A stretch of 64,000 bases of DNA from Anaerolineaceae bacterium (GTDB taxonomy: Bacteria > Chloroflexota > Anaerolineae > Aggregatilineales > Phototrophicaceae), in contig JACKCH010000011.1 in assembly GCA_020634115.1 (NCBI GenBank), positions 1 through 64,000 on the forward strand, read 5' to 3'. The position numbers and the translations under genes are program-made. The notes beneath the pieces are model-generated. The model made no database searches. It was not told the DNA's origin and saw nothing but the letters and a program-made list of their open reading frames with translations. This document shows, piece by piece, positions 34,813-43,231 of this stretch; position 1 is the first letter of the stretch, and each line of letters starts with the position of its first letter.

Positions 34813-36417
34813 TTAACGGACGGTCGCTTGTGCGATCTCGTCCACCGGCAGCAGTGCCGCGTTATCCGCCTGAACCGTATACGGCTGTACCTGCTCCACG
34901 ACCTGGTTCACGCTGGCGTCCATCGTATCAAAGAACGGGCGTGGTTGCAGGCCAATCCAGAAGATGGCGATGAGGATCGGTATCAGCACAGCCAGTTCCT
35001 GCCAGTGCAACTGCGGCAGGTTCTTGTTCTCTTCTTTGTCCAGTTCGCCCATAAAGACCTTCTGGAACATGAACAGCAGATAGACGGCGGCCAGGATGAC
35101 GCCTAGCGTGGCGAACAGTGTGAACAGCGGACCGAGGACGTTGCTGCCGAATGAACCCAGCAGAATGACGAACTCACCCACGAAACCGTTCAGCCCTGGC
35201 AACCCCATACTGCTCAGGACGATAATCAGGCTCAGGCCACCGAACAGCGGCATGGCCTTCCAGATACCCCCGAAAGCGGCCATCGCTTTGGTATGGCGGC
35301 GTTCATACAGCATCCCGACGAGCAAGAATAAGCCGCCGGTGCTGACGCCGTGATTCACCATTTGCAGGATGCCGCCCTGGATACCCTGGGCGTTGAGGGC
35401 GAAGATGCCCAGCACCACAAAACCGAGGTGGCTCACTGACGAATACGCGACCAGTTTCTTCACGTCGGTCTGCGCGTAGCTCACCCACGCCCCGTAAACG
35501 ATGCCAATAATCGCCAGCACCGCGATATACGGCGCCCAGGCGACACTGGCCTCGGGGAACAGGGGCAGGCAGAAGCGGACGATACCGTATGTCCCTAACT
35601 TCAGCATCACGCCCGCCAGCACGACTGAACCGGCAGTCGGCGCCTGGACGTGGGCGTCGGGCAGCCAGCTATGGAACGGCCACAACGGAACTTTGATCGC
35701 AAAGGCGATGAAGAAACCCAGGAACAGGAAGGACTGCGTGCTGCCCAGGATTCCGTCCATCGGGAAGGAAATCGCACCACTCTGGATACCGGCGATGATG
35801 TCGGGGACGGCGAACGTCCCGGCCTGGATGCCGACATACAAAATCGCCAGCAGCATCAGGATTGAACCGGCCATTGTATACAGGAAGAACTTCACAGCGG
35901 CATACATCCGCTGTTCCGCACCCCAGATACCGATGAGGAAGTACATCGGAACCAGTGTAATTTCCCAGAAAATGTAGAACAGGAACAAATCCTGCGCCAT
36001 GAACACGCCCAGCATGGCGAATTCCAGCAGCAGCATAAAGGCATAATACAATTTCTGCCGCCCGCGTTCTTCCAGCACATGCACGCGGAACGAGGACAAA
36101 ATCGCCAGCGGCATGATGAAGGTCGTCAGGATGATGAGCAGCAGGCTCAGGCCGTCCACACCGACGTAGAAGCTGATGCCGGAGGAAGGCAGCCAATCAT
36201 TGCGCTGCACCATCTGCAGCCCCGGAACAGTGGCATCATGGCCGATCCAGAGCAGCAGCGACAGCACGAATGTGACGAGGCTGGTGCCCAGCGCCGTCCA
36301 TTTGATCTGTTCGGTATGCTGCTCTTCGCGCAGGAACAGCAGGATACCGAGGAAGCCGACGATGGGGACAAATAACACCACCGTTGACAAAGAAAGTGCG
36401 GAACTCACTTCAGGCAT
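34813..36417 (-). CDS. nuoM: NADH-quinone oxidoreductase subunit M
   Basis: A 534-residue proton-pumping subunit of complex I, with about 14 helices. VPLWPFHSWLPDAHVQAPTA carries the conserved proline/lysine region and KLVAYSSVSHLGFVVLG the second discontinuous helix. The glutamate in FWEITLVPMYFLIGIWG is the conserved TM5 acid. The length is normal, with a short C-terminal tail (EEIAQATVR type). It lies 41 bases after nuoL and 10 before nuoN. Confidence 0.95.
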   Translation of the reverse strand: MPEVSSALSLSTVVLFVPIVGFLGILLFLREEQHTEQIKWTALGTSLVTFVLSLLLWIGHDATVPGLQMVQRNDWLPSSGISFYVGVDGLSLLLIILTTFIMPLAILSSFRVHVLEERGRQKLYYAFMLLLEFAMLGVFMAQDLFLFYIFWEITLVPMYFLIGIWGAEQRMYAAVKFFLYTMAGSILMLLAILYVGIQAGTFAVPDIIAGIQSGAISFPMDGILGSTQSFLFLGFFIAFAIKVPLWPFHSWLPDAHVQAPTAGSVVLAGVMLKLGTYGIVRFCLPLFPEASVAWAPYIAVLAIIGIVYGAWVSYAQTDVKKLVAYSSVSHLGFVVLGIFALNAQGIQGGILQMVNHGVSTGGLFLLVGMLYERRHTKAMAAFGGIWKAMPLFGGLSLIIVLSSMGLPGLNGFVGEFVILLGSFGSNVLGPLFTLFATLGVILAAVYLLFMFQKVFMGELDKEENKNLPQLHWQELAVLIPILIAIFWIGLQPRPFFDTMDASVNQVVEQVQPYTVQADNAALLPVDEIAQATVR

Positions 36418-36458
36418 AATCTAACGTTCTCCTCTCAGGGGATGCGGCAGACCGCTCC

Positions 36459-38933
36459 CTATGAGCCACTCTGTAACATTGGCAGGAGCAGAATAAGAAT
36501 CACCAGCACGACACCAAACAGTAGTGTGATGGCATACGTGCGTACATAACCCGTTTGAATCCGGCGCAGCCCACCCGACAGCCAGGCGACCAACCGGCCC
36601 ACACCGTTGACGATGCCGTCAATGATCCCCAGGTCAACCGGTTTACTCAGGAGTTGGCCGATGGCGTCAAAGCCCTTGGCGATCACATTGTTATGGAAGT
36701 AATCGTGCCAGAACGCCCAGTCGAGCGTATTCGCCAGGAAGTTGCCGGTGGCGTTAAACGGTTGCTCGAACAGCCGGTTATAGGTTTCATCCCAATACAG
36801 GCGGGCATTCGCCAGGCTCCACACCCCGCGTGTGGCCGGATTGGCATACAGCGGGTCGGTTTTCTCTGCCGTAACGGCCTTGCTGCCGCCGTAGATACGC
36901 TGCGCCAGGAAAATCGCGCCCAGCGCCAGCGCCAGCGCCAGCAGAGCGATACCTCCCTGGAACTCACCGGCATGGGCATAAGCCACGCTCGGCTCCAGGA
37001 ACAGTGTAAAACTGTGTGCACCGCCAAACAACCAGTCGAACAGGCCGAAAATTGTGAACGGCCCGGCGTTGGCCGGTACGTTATAGAAACCGGCAAACAG
37101 GCTGAAGAATGCCAGAATACCGAGCGGCCACAGCATCGCGGGGCCACTTTCATGCGCGTACTCGGCGGCTTCGCTGCGCGGTTTGCCGAAGAAGACCATC
37201 TGGATTTGCCGCCACATGTAGAAAGCGGTGAAGGCGGCTGCGACAATCAGCATCACCAGGACGATATAACCCACAACCGAGTTTTTCAACCAGGCATCCG
37301 CCAGGATTTCGTCTTTTGACCAGAACCCGGCGAACGGCCAGATACCGGCCAGCGCCAGCGTCCCGAACAGGTAGGTAATGAACGTGACCGGCATCTTGTT
37401 GCTCAGGCCGCCCATATTCCGCATGTCCTGCGGGTCGAAGTCATCATGGCCGTGATGGTCGTCATGACCGTGTCCGTGCGGGACGGAATGATGACCGTGT
37501 TCCACGCCGTGAATGACCGAACCGCTGCCCAGGAACAACAGCGCCTTGAAGAATGCATGGGTAACGAGGTGGAACATGGCCGCACCATACGCGCCAATCC
37601 CCACCGCCGCCACCATGAAGCCAAGCTGCGAGATGGTGGAATACGCGAGGACGCGCTTAATATCCCATTGGCCGATGGCGATGTACCCGGCAGCCAGCGC
37701 CGTTGTCGCGCCAATCAACGCGACCACCGCCGAAGTAGCCTCGGCGTTGTGATAGAACACGTTGCTGCGTACCATCATGTAGACGCCCGCCGTGACCATC
37801 GTCGCGGCGTGGATGAGAGCACTCACCGGGGTCGGGCCAGCCATCGCATCCGGCAACCAGACAAAGAGCGGGATTTGCGCCGATTTGCCAGTCGCACCCA
37901 GCAGCAGGAACAGGGTGATGAGAACCAGCACCGTCTCAATCGGCAGTTTTACAACGCCGAAGTCCACTTCCGCGCCCGCTTCCAGCATTCGTTGGGCCTG
38001 ACCGAACACGCCAAGCTGTTCGGTTTTGATGTGTTCGTTATTGACATATTCCGGGATGACTGGCCCGGCTTCGCCATGTTCACTTTCAGCAGTCGCGGCT
38101 TCACCCTCAGCGGTGGCCGCTTCACCATGCTCAGTTTCAGTGGTTGTGGCTTCGCTTTCGGCAGCCGCAGCTTCACCATGTTCACCCTCGGCGGTCGTGG
38201 CGGCTTCACCTTCAACGGTGGCCGCTTCTTCATGACCACCAGTGAGTTGGGCGACGAGGTGTTCCTGGTACTCCACGTTGGCGATTTCACCCGGTTTATA
38301 GAAATCCAGCGTGCCAAACGTCCAGAAAATGAAGAAAATCCCCATCAGCATCCCGAAGTCACCGATGCGGTTCAAGATCATGGCTTTACGAGCAGCGAGA
38401 CTGTTTTTCCAGCCCACGCCCCGCGTTTTGTCGAACCAGAAACCGATCAACAGGTAGGAACACAGCCCCACCCCTTCCCAACCAACGAACATCATCAGGA
38501 AGTTATTGCCCGTGACCAGGATGAGCATAAACACAAGGAACATATTCAAAAAAGCAAAGAAACGCGGGAAGCGTTCATCCCCGTGCATATAACCAATGGC
38601 ATAGATGTGGATCAGCGACCCAACGCCGGTCACAACCAGCATCATCGTTACGCTCAGGGTATCCACACGCTGCTGCCAGGGAATTTCCAGGTTGGCCGAG
38701 CCAATCCGCAGCCATCCATCCAGGAACGGCGGGTTCACGACCACCGACTGGTAATTGTTCCCTGTCAAGTATGTCAGCAAGAGGAACGACACCAGGAACG
38801 CAAGGATGGCGGCGGCAGAGCCAATCCACCCCGCCCATTTTTCGCCCAGGCGTGCCCCCCAGATCAGGTTAATGGTCATCCCCACCAGGGGGATAAAGAC
38901 CACTAACGGTACGAGTTGCGGCAAATTTTCCAT
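36459..38933 (-). CDS. nuoL: NADH-quinone oxidoreductase subunit L with two unusual insertions
   Basis: An 824-residue proton-pumping subunit with the long C-terminal lateral helix; the usual length is about 610-660. The core is canonical: VGWEGVGLCSYLLIGFWF, AQIPLFVWLPDAMAGPTPVS and YSTISQLGFMVAAVG. Two additions stand out. Residues about 232-290 are an imperfect repeat of EGEAAT / ESEHGEAA units, very acidic and probably disordered. Near 477-505 a histidine-rich stretch (HGHGHDDHHGHDDFD) interrupts the loop before DMRNMGGL. Both lie in loops, so pumping should be intact. It begins ten bases after the nuoK stop. Start codon ATG 38933. Confidence 0.94.
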   Translation of the reverse strand: MENLPQLVPLVVFIPLVGMTINLIWGARLGEKWAGWIGSAAAILAFLVSFLLLTYLTGNNYQSVVVNPPFLDGWLRIGSANLEIPWQQRVDTLSVTMMLVVTGVGSLIHIYAIGYMHGDERFPRFFAFLNMFLVFMLILVTGNNFLMMFVGWEGVGLCSYLLIGFWFDKTRGVGWKNSLAARKAMILNRIGDFGMLMGIFFIFWTFGTLDFYKPGEIANVEYQEHLVAQLTGGHEEAATVEGEAATTAEGEHGEAAAAESEATTTETEHGEAATAEGEAATAESEHGEAGPVIPEYVNNEHIKTEQLGVFGQAQRMLEAGAEVDFGVVKLPIETVLVLITLFLLLGATGKSAQIPLFVWLPDAMAGPTPVSALIHAATMVTAGVYMMVRSNVFYHNAEATSAVVALIGATTALAAGYIAIGQWDIKRVLAYSTISQLGFMVAAVGIGAYGAAMFHLVTHAFFKALLFLGSGSVIHGVEHGHHSVPHGHGHDDHHGHDDFDPQDMRNMGGLSNKMPVTFITYLFGTLALAGIWPFAGFWSKDEILADAWLKNSVVGYIVLVMLIVAAAFTAFYMWRQIQMVFFGKPRSEAAEYAHESGPAMLWPLGILAFFSLFAGFYNVPANAGPFTIFGLFDWLFGGAHSFTLFLEPSVAYAHAGEFQGGIALLALALALGAIFLAQRIYGGSKAVTAEKTDPLYANPATRGVWSLANARLYWDETYNRLFEQPFNATGNFLANTLDWAFWHDYFHNNVIAKGFDAIGQLLSKPVDLGIIDGIVNGVGRLVAWLSGGLRRIQTGYVRTYAITLLFGVVLVILILLLPMLQSGS

Positions 38934-38942
38934 AAGACCGCG

Positions 38943-39248
38943 TTATCCTTCCATCTGGTGAAGTTCATCAATATCAATACTCTGTTTAGAGCGGAAGATA
39001 GCGACAATCAGCGCCAGCCCCACGGCCACTTCCGCCGCAGCTACCGTCATCACAAAAAAGACAAACAGGTTGCCGTCCGCGCCGCCCCACATCCGCGAAA
39101 ACGCCACCAGCGCCAGGTTCGCGGCATTCAGCATCAGTTCAACCGACATGAACACCAGGATCGCGTTGCGGCGCAGCATGACACCCATCGCACCCAGAAT
39201 AAACATGATGGCGCTCAAAAACACAAAGGCTTCAATATCTACAGACAT
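38943..39248 (-). CDS. nuoK: NADH-quinone oxidoreductase subunit K
   Basis: A 101-residue, three-helix subunit (MnhC-like). The conserved glutamates fall in VFMSVELMLNAANLALVAF and AAEVAVGLALIVAIF, needed for proton transfer. Length is standard. It lies between the enlarged nuoJ, with a 115-base gap that contains a family-A palindrome, and nuoL, which follows 9 bases later. Confidence 0.95.
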   Translation of the reverse strand: MSVDIEAFVFLSAIMFILGAMGVMLRRNAILVFMSVELMLNAANLALVAFSRMWGGADGNLFVFFVMTVAAAEVAVGLALIVAIFRSKQSIDIDELHQMEG

Positions 39249-39297
39249 ACTTTGGTCAACCCTTCCAGCTTAAGCCGGTTTTCGTATGTTTCCAACC

Positions 39298-39323
39298 AGG
39301 GCGCATTGCCCTGCGCCCCTACG
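39298..39323. repeat. Repeat family A palindrome
   Basis: AGGGCGCA and TGCGCCCCT are separated by six bases and followed by ACG. One of several palindromes in this window with a GTAGGGGCG-like edge; it lies between nuoJ and nuoK. Confidence 0.75.
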
Positions 39324-39363
39324 AATCCCACTTGTTGGGTGGATTTCTTTTTGGGATAGGTCG

Positions 39364-40665
39364 TTAGTCACCCGCCGGTTCCGGTTGTTCCACCGGGACA
39401 TCGGCTGATTCTGCTACCACGACTTCATGGCCGGTCTGGGCCGCGATGACACTCGTCAGCGGACGGCTGATCCGGCGGCGCACGTTCCGCTCACGCGGCG
39501 TCTTCAGAATATCCCGGTGCGCCAGGACAATCGCGCCAATCATCGCCACCAGCAGCAGCAGCGCCACCAGTTGGAACGGCAGCATGTAACGGGTGAACAG
39601 CAGTTCACCGATGCTGGTGGGGTTGCCAAACGGGATGGTTGCATCCGAGTCGTAACTGGTCGCTTCCGCCCGTACCAAGACCTGCCCATCCAGCGCGAGT
39701 GTACCATTGGAGTCCCGTTCCCCGGTCACGACGATGAGTGGCGCGGTATCACCACCTAAGGTATAGTCCACCAGGGAGTAGATACGCTCGTTGCTGTTGG
39801 TCGGGTCGGTAAAAGCCCACTGCACCTGCCCTGAGGGCAGCACAAACGGGCGCGACGCCGTGCCTTGCAGCAGGTCAGCCAGCACAGTCTGATCGGTACG
39901 GGTATCCAAGCGGTTATCTAGCCCCAGGTCATACAGGCTGACCGTCGTCGATTCCATATAAGCGTTAAAAACCTGCACCCGCGACTCGTTGTCCGGCACC
40001 GTGCTCAGGTCGGTTGGCACGAAGGCGACGATGGGCGGGTTTGTCCGTGAACCGTACAACACCGCATTCACCAACGTCTGCAAACCGGTATCGTTCGCCG
40101 TCAGGGTGATCGGCCCTTCATAAACCGCGTTCTGCGTCCCGGCATCGGTCAAGCGTAGCGTGTAATCCCCGGCGGGGAAAGCGGTCAGCGGCGACGACTC
40201 GGTGATTTGCAGGTTTTCTGCCAGCAGCGTGTCATTCAGATAAACATCCACCCCGTCCACATAGGTCGCGGCGTGAACCACGCGCAGCAGCGGGTCATGC
40301 TGAGCAGGTGGTTGCAGGTTAATCTGCCCATCGAAAATGCCCGCCAGCATCACGATGAAGAATGCAAAGGCCAGCACCACGCCCGCCGCCGGAAGCCAGT
40401 AGAAATTCGGTTTCTGGGGCGTCGTTTTTTCCGCACCGAGCAGCATAATCACGAACAGGAACAGCACCATAATCGCCCCAGCGTAGACGGCAATCTGTAC
40501 CATCGCCAGGAAGGGTGCTTCCAACATCAGATAGAAGAAGGCGACACAGGCGAAGTTCACGATGAGGAACAGCGCACTATGCACCGCGTTCTCGGTGATG
40601 AGCATCATCACGGCAGCGAATATCGCCACCGTAGCGACAATCAAAAACAAAATGGTTTCAATCAT
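39364..40665 (-). CDS. nuoJ: NADH-quinone oxidoreductase subunit J with DUF4397-like insertion
   Basis: A 433-residue protein starting at ATG 40665 (AGGGGAAC upstream). A normal NuoJ has about 165-200 residues and five helices. Here helices 1-4 occupy about 2-112 (HSALFLIVNF, VQIAVYAGAIMVLFLFVIM). Then comes a soluble block of about 220 residues (122-342), then helix 5 with the family signature LLFTRYMLPFQLVALLLLV at about 355-382. The block has features of DUF4397: LLRVVHAATYVDGVDVYLND, FPAGDYTLRLTDAGT, and a second unit beginning SRVQVFNAYMESTTV. The last 50 residues are a cytoplasmic tail. The insertion falls in the loop between helices 4 and 5, expected outside the membrane. The subunit identity is firm; the domain assignment is by motif only. 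Confidence 0.92.
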   Translation of the reverse strand: MIETILFLIVATVAIFAAVMMLITENAVHSALFLIVNFACVAFFYLMLEAPFLAMVQIAVYAGAIMVLFLFVIMLLGAEKTTPQKPNFYWLPAAGVVLAFAFFIVMLAGIFDGQINLQPPAQHDPLLRVVHAATYVDGVDVYLNDTLLAENLQITESSPLTAFPAGDYTLRLTDAGTQNAVYEGPITLTANDTGLQTLVNAVLYGSRTNPPIVAFVPTDLSTVPDNESRVQVFNAYMESTTVSLYDLGLDNRLDTRTDQTVLADLLQGTASRPFVLPSGQVQWAFTDPTNSNERIYSLVDYTLGGDTAPLIVVTGERDSNGTLALDGQVLVRAEATSYDSDATIPFGNPTSIGELLFTRYMLPFQLVALLLLVAMIGAIVLAHRDILKTPRERNVRRRISRPLTSVIAAQTGHEVVVAESADVPVEQPEPAGD

Positions 40666-40840
40666 TACTTGTTCCCCTGAATAGGGCACTGGTTGAAATA
40701 CTTGTGCAGTTTAGCGCAAACGGCCTCAGACTTCAAATTATTAGTGAAAAAACCGCGTGAAAAGTGCCGGTTTGGAAGCCATGACGATCAGGGTTTACAT
40801 AGTTCGGATGATTTCCCGAAATGAATACGGTATTTGATTC

Positions 40841-40867
40841 ACGGACGCAATATATTGCGTCTCTACA
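40841..40867. repeat. Repeat family A palindrome
   Basis: GACGCAATATATTGCGTC followed by TCTACA. The arms are perfect. Confidence 0.75.
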
Positions 40868-40890
40868 AATCTCCCTTATTCGGATGATTC

Positions 40891-40918
40891 TGTAGGGGCG
40901 ACCCGACGTGATCGCCCG
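40891..40918. repeat. Repeat family A palindrome
   Basis: TGTAGGGGCGA, ten bases, TCGCCC. The GTAGGGGCG edge is the one seen in other copies. Confidence 0.75.
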
Positions 40919-41013
40919 GTTTCCCCGTATTAGATTCTTAAACTGCATTCCCTGCCGTTCAACACAAGGGCGCAGCCAGGTGCGCCCTTTGTTCACCATT
41001 CATTCCGCCCGGT

Positions 41014-41508
41014 TTAGAGCGGATCTTCCATATCCGGGATAGCCCGGTTAAATACGCCTGGGCGCACGCGCTGCGGCGTGGTTTGTGCGCCTTCCGGCAG
41101 TTCCACCAGCAGCGTGTCTTTGGTGAAAATGGAGTCACGGCGGTTGGTGAAGGTGAGATGATGGTCATGTCCCAGCACAATCGCTTCCGTCGGGCAGGCA
41201 TCTTCACAGTAGCCACAGTAAATGCAGCGCATCATGTTGATTTCATAGGTCTTGGCGTAGCGTTCACCGGGGCTGTACCGCTCTTCGTCGGTGTTCTCAG
41301 CAGCCTCAACCCAGATTGCATCTGCTGGGCAAGCGGCGGCACACAACGCGCAGCCGATACACTTTTCCAGGCCGTTGTCATACCGGTGGAGTTCGTGCCG
41401 CCCCTTGTAGCGTTCCTGAAATTCAATCGTCTGTTCCGGGTACTGCACCGTGACCGGCTCTTCTAAGACGTGTTTGAACGTTGTCGCAAATCCACGTAGT
41501 ATATTCAT
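41014..41508 (-). CDS. nuoI: NADH-quinone oxidoreductase subunit I
   Basis: A 164-residue ferredoxin-like subunit holding clusters N6a and N6b. The two CxxCxxCxxxCP motifs are CIGCALCAAACP (near residue 37) and CIYCGYCEDACP (near 77). It carries electrons from NuoG toward NuoB at the membrane arm interface. Length and spacing are normal. It starts 24 bases after the nuoH stop, and its own stop is followed by the 348-base gap. Confidence 0.96.
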   Translation of the reverse strand: MNILRGFATTFKHVLEEPVTVQYPEQTIEFQERYKGRHELHRYDNGLEKCIGCALCAAACPADAIWVEAAENTDEERYSPGERYAKTYEINMMRCIYCGYCEDACPTEAIVLGHDHHLTFTNRRDSIFTKDTLLVELPEGAQTTPQRVRPGVFNRAIPDMEDPL

Positions 41509-41532
41509 CGCTTACCGTCCCTCTCACTCCAC

Positions 41533-43218
41533 CTAATCGCCTGCGCCACCAGATTGCGCCGGGGATGAACCATCGCCGCCGCCGGTGAACAGACTCGCCA
41601 GACTCCGCACCGCGCCGGTCAGGAAGCCGTACAGCCCGAACAAGGCCGCGACCAGCGCCCCGATCACCTGCAAAATACCGTAACCGATGCCCGATCTTTC
41701 ACCGGTAATCACCGGGTCGGATTCCAGGTCGGGTTCACCGGAGTCGGCCATCCGAGAAAGCAGCAGGCCGCCACCCAGCAGTACCACCAGGAAGAAGATG
41801 CCGGAAATCACACCATAGGCCAGCGGGTCAGCGAACGTGTCACCCACCACCACTGCAATCGCTGTCCACGCCACTGCGACCAGCGCCAACGGCAGCATGA
41901 CCTTCCAGCCGAAGTCCATCAGGCGGTCATACCGGATACGGGGCAGTGTGCCGCGCGCCCACACCATAAAGACCAGCAGCAGGAACACTTTGCCGATGAC
42001 CACCAACGGCCCCAGCAGCGGGAGGTTCTGCACCAGACCGAAGCCGTCCTGATACCCGCCAAAGTAGAGCGAGACGATCACCAGACTGACGACGATCATA
42101 CCCAGGTATTCGGCCATCATGAACAAGGCGAATTTCATACCACTGTATTCGGTCATAAAACCCTGGGTGAGTTCCTGTTCTGCTTCCGGCAGGTCAAACG
42201 GGGCACGGCTGATTTCCGCCATCAGCGCGATAATCAGAATGCCTGCCGCCAGCGGATTCTGAAACACGTACCAGTCCCAGACCATCACCTGTTTGTTGAT
42301 AATGTCGCCCAGACTCATACTGCTCGCCAGCAAGATTGGCACGGCCATCGTCAGCCCCAGGCTGAGTTCATAGCTAATCATCTGTGCGGAAGCCCGCAGC
42401 CCGCCGAGCATGGCATACTTGTTGTTGCTGGCCCAACCTGCCAACACCACGCCATACGTCCCGATGCTGGTAATCGCCAGAATCCACAGCACGCCGACTT
42501 TCGGGTCAATCAGGTGCAGCGGCACGCGGTACCAGACATCGCCGAGCGACGGCGCGAACCAGGGGACAATAATCTTGCCGCCCAGGGGGATTACCGCCAG
42601 CACCAGCAGCACCGGCACGACTTTGATGATCGGCGCGAGGAACCAGACCCCGAATGACCCGGCTGCCGGGCGAATATCCTCTTTAAAGATCAGCTTGATG
42701 GCGTCCGCTACCGGCTGGAGCAATCCCAGCGGGCCAGCGCGGTTCGGGCCGATACGCTGCTGGATGAACGACAGGAAACGGCGTTCGAGCAGCGTTGTAT
42801 AGGCGAACCCGGTCAGTACGATGATAAACACCACCACCGAATACAGGATGGGCTGAACGATCTGGCAACCCGCATCCGCCGCGCAATCTACAATATTCGC
42901 GGTGGCGCTCACATTTTCGGGTGCGGTGGTCACTTGCTCCAGCCCCTGCACGGTGGCGTCGTAGCCACCGGTCACGAGGCCATCGAAATTGCCGCCGAAA
43001 ATCGCCAGGACGCTAAAGACGATCAGCCCGGCGATGGCGGCATTGAAGCTCACCTTCCATAGCAAAAAGCCGAATGTCGCCGCGCCAATGAGCAGGACAA
43101 CCACTTTGCCCACAATCGTGAGCGGGGGATCGGGGTGGTTAATCACCGTCAGGACCGCCAGAGCAACCAGCCCGATGACAATGACCCACCCAACCAAGGT
43201 TAAGATACGCTTCATCAT
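41533..43218 (-). CDS. nuoH: NADH-quinone oxidoreductase subunit H, extended at both ends
   Basis: A 561-residue protein; the normal NuoH is about 330-420. The core, from about residue 123, has the quinone-site sequence LLERRFLSFIQQRIGPNRAG and PFDLPEAEQELTQGF with the conserved acidic loop. The first 120 residues add three hydrophobic helices (VGWVIVIGLVALAVLTVI, IVGKVVVLLIGAATFGFLLW, AAIAGLIVFSVLAIFGG) and a hydrophilic stretch with two cysteines (DCAADAGC, residues 111-118). After the last normal helix about 80 more residues include another helix (GILQVIGALVAALFGLYGFL) and a Gly/Ser tail. It lies 13 bases after nuoG and 24 before nuoI. Confidence 0.93.
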   Translation of the reverse strand: MMKRILTLVGWVIVIGLVALAVLTVINHPDPPLTIVGKVVVLLIGAATFGFLLWKVSFNAAIAGLIVFSVLAIFGGNFDGLVTGGYDATVQGLEQVTTAPENVSATANIVDCAADAGCQIVQPILYSVVVFIIVLTGFAYTTLLERRFLSFIQQRIGPNRAGPLGLLQPVADAIKLIFKEDIRPAAGSFGVWFLAPIIKVVPVLLVLAVIPLGGKIIVPWFAPSLGDVWYRVPLHLIDPKVGVLWILAITSIGTYGVVLAGWASNNKYAMLGGLRASAQMISYELSLGLTMAVPILLASSMSLGDIINKQVMVWDWYVFQNPLAAGILIIALMAEISRAPFDLPEAEQELTQGFMTEYSGMKFALFMMAEYLGMIVVSLVIVSLYFGGYQDGFGLVQNLPLLGPLVVIGKVFLLLVFMVWARGTLPRIRYDRLMDFGWKVMLPLALVAVAWTAIAVVVGDTFADPLAYGVISGIFFLVVLLGGGLLLSRMADSGEPDLESDPVITGERSGIGYGILQVIGALVAALFGLYGFLTGAVRSLASLFTGGGDGSSPAQSGGAGD

Positions 43219-43231
43219 AATGTGTTTAACC

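Larger units (their letters stand above)
40666..41013. other. 348-base gap between nuoI and nuoJ
   Basis: No convincing gene is seen. It carries two family-A palindromes (40841-40867, 40891-40918) and a hairpin at 40961-40993 (AAGGGCGCA/TGCGCCCTT, 6-base loop) just after the nuoI stop. It is the longest gap in the nuo operon, so partial termination or mRNA processing between nuoI and nuoJ is possible. Confidence 0.6.

Noticed and set aside
37446..38906. A 486-codon open frame on the plus strand opposite nuoL
   Set aside because: Shadow of a highly conserved gene; composition is histidine- and arginine-rich as expected for antisense of a membrane protein gene.
40733..40999. An 88-codon minus-strand frame between nuoI and nuoJ
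   Set aside because: It runs through two palindromic repeats and a hairpin, so it is noncoding repeat sequence.
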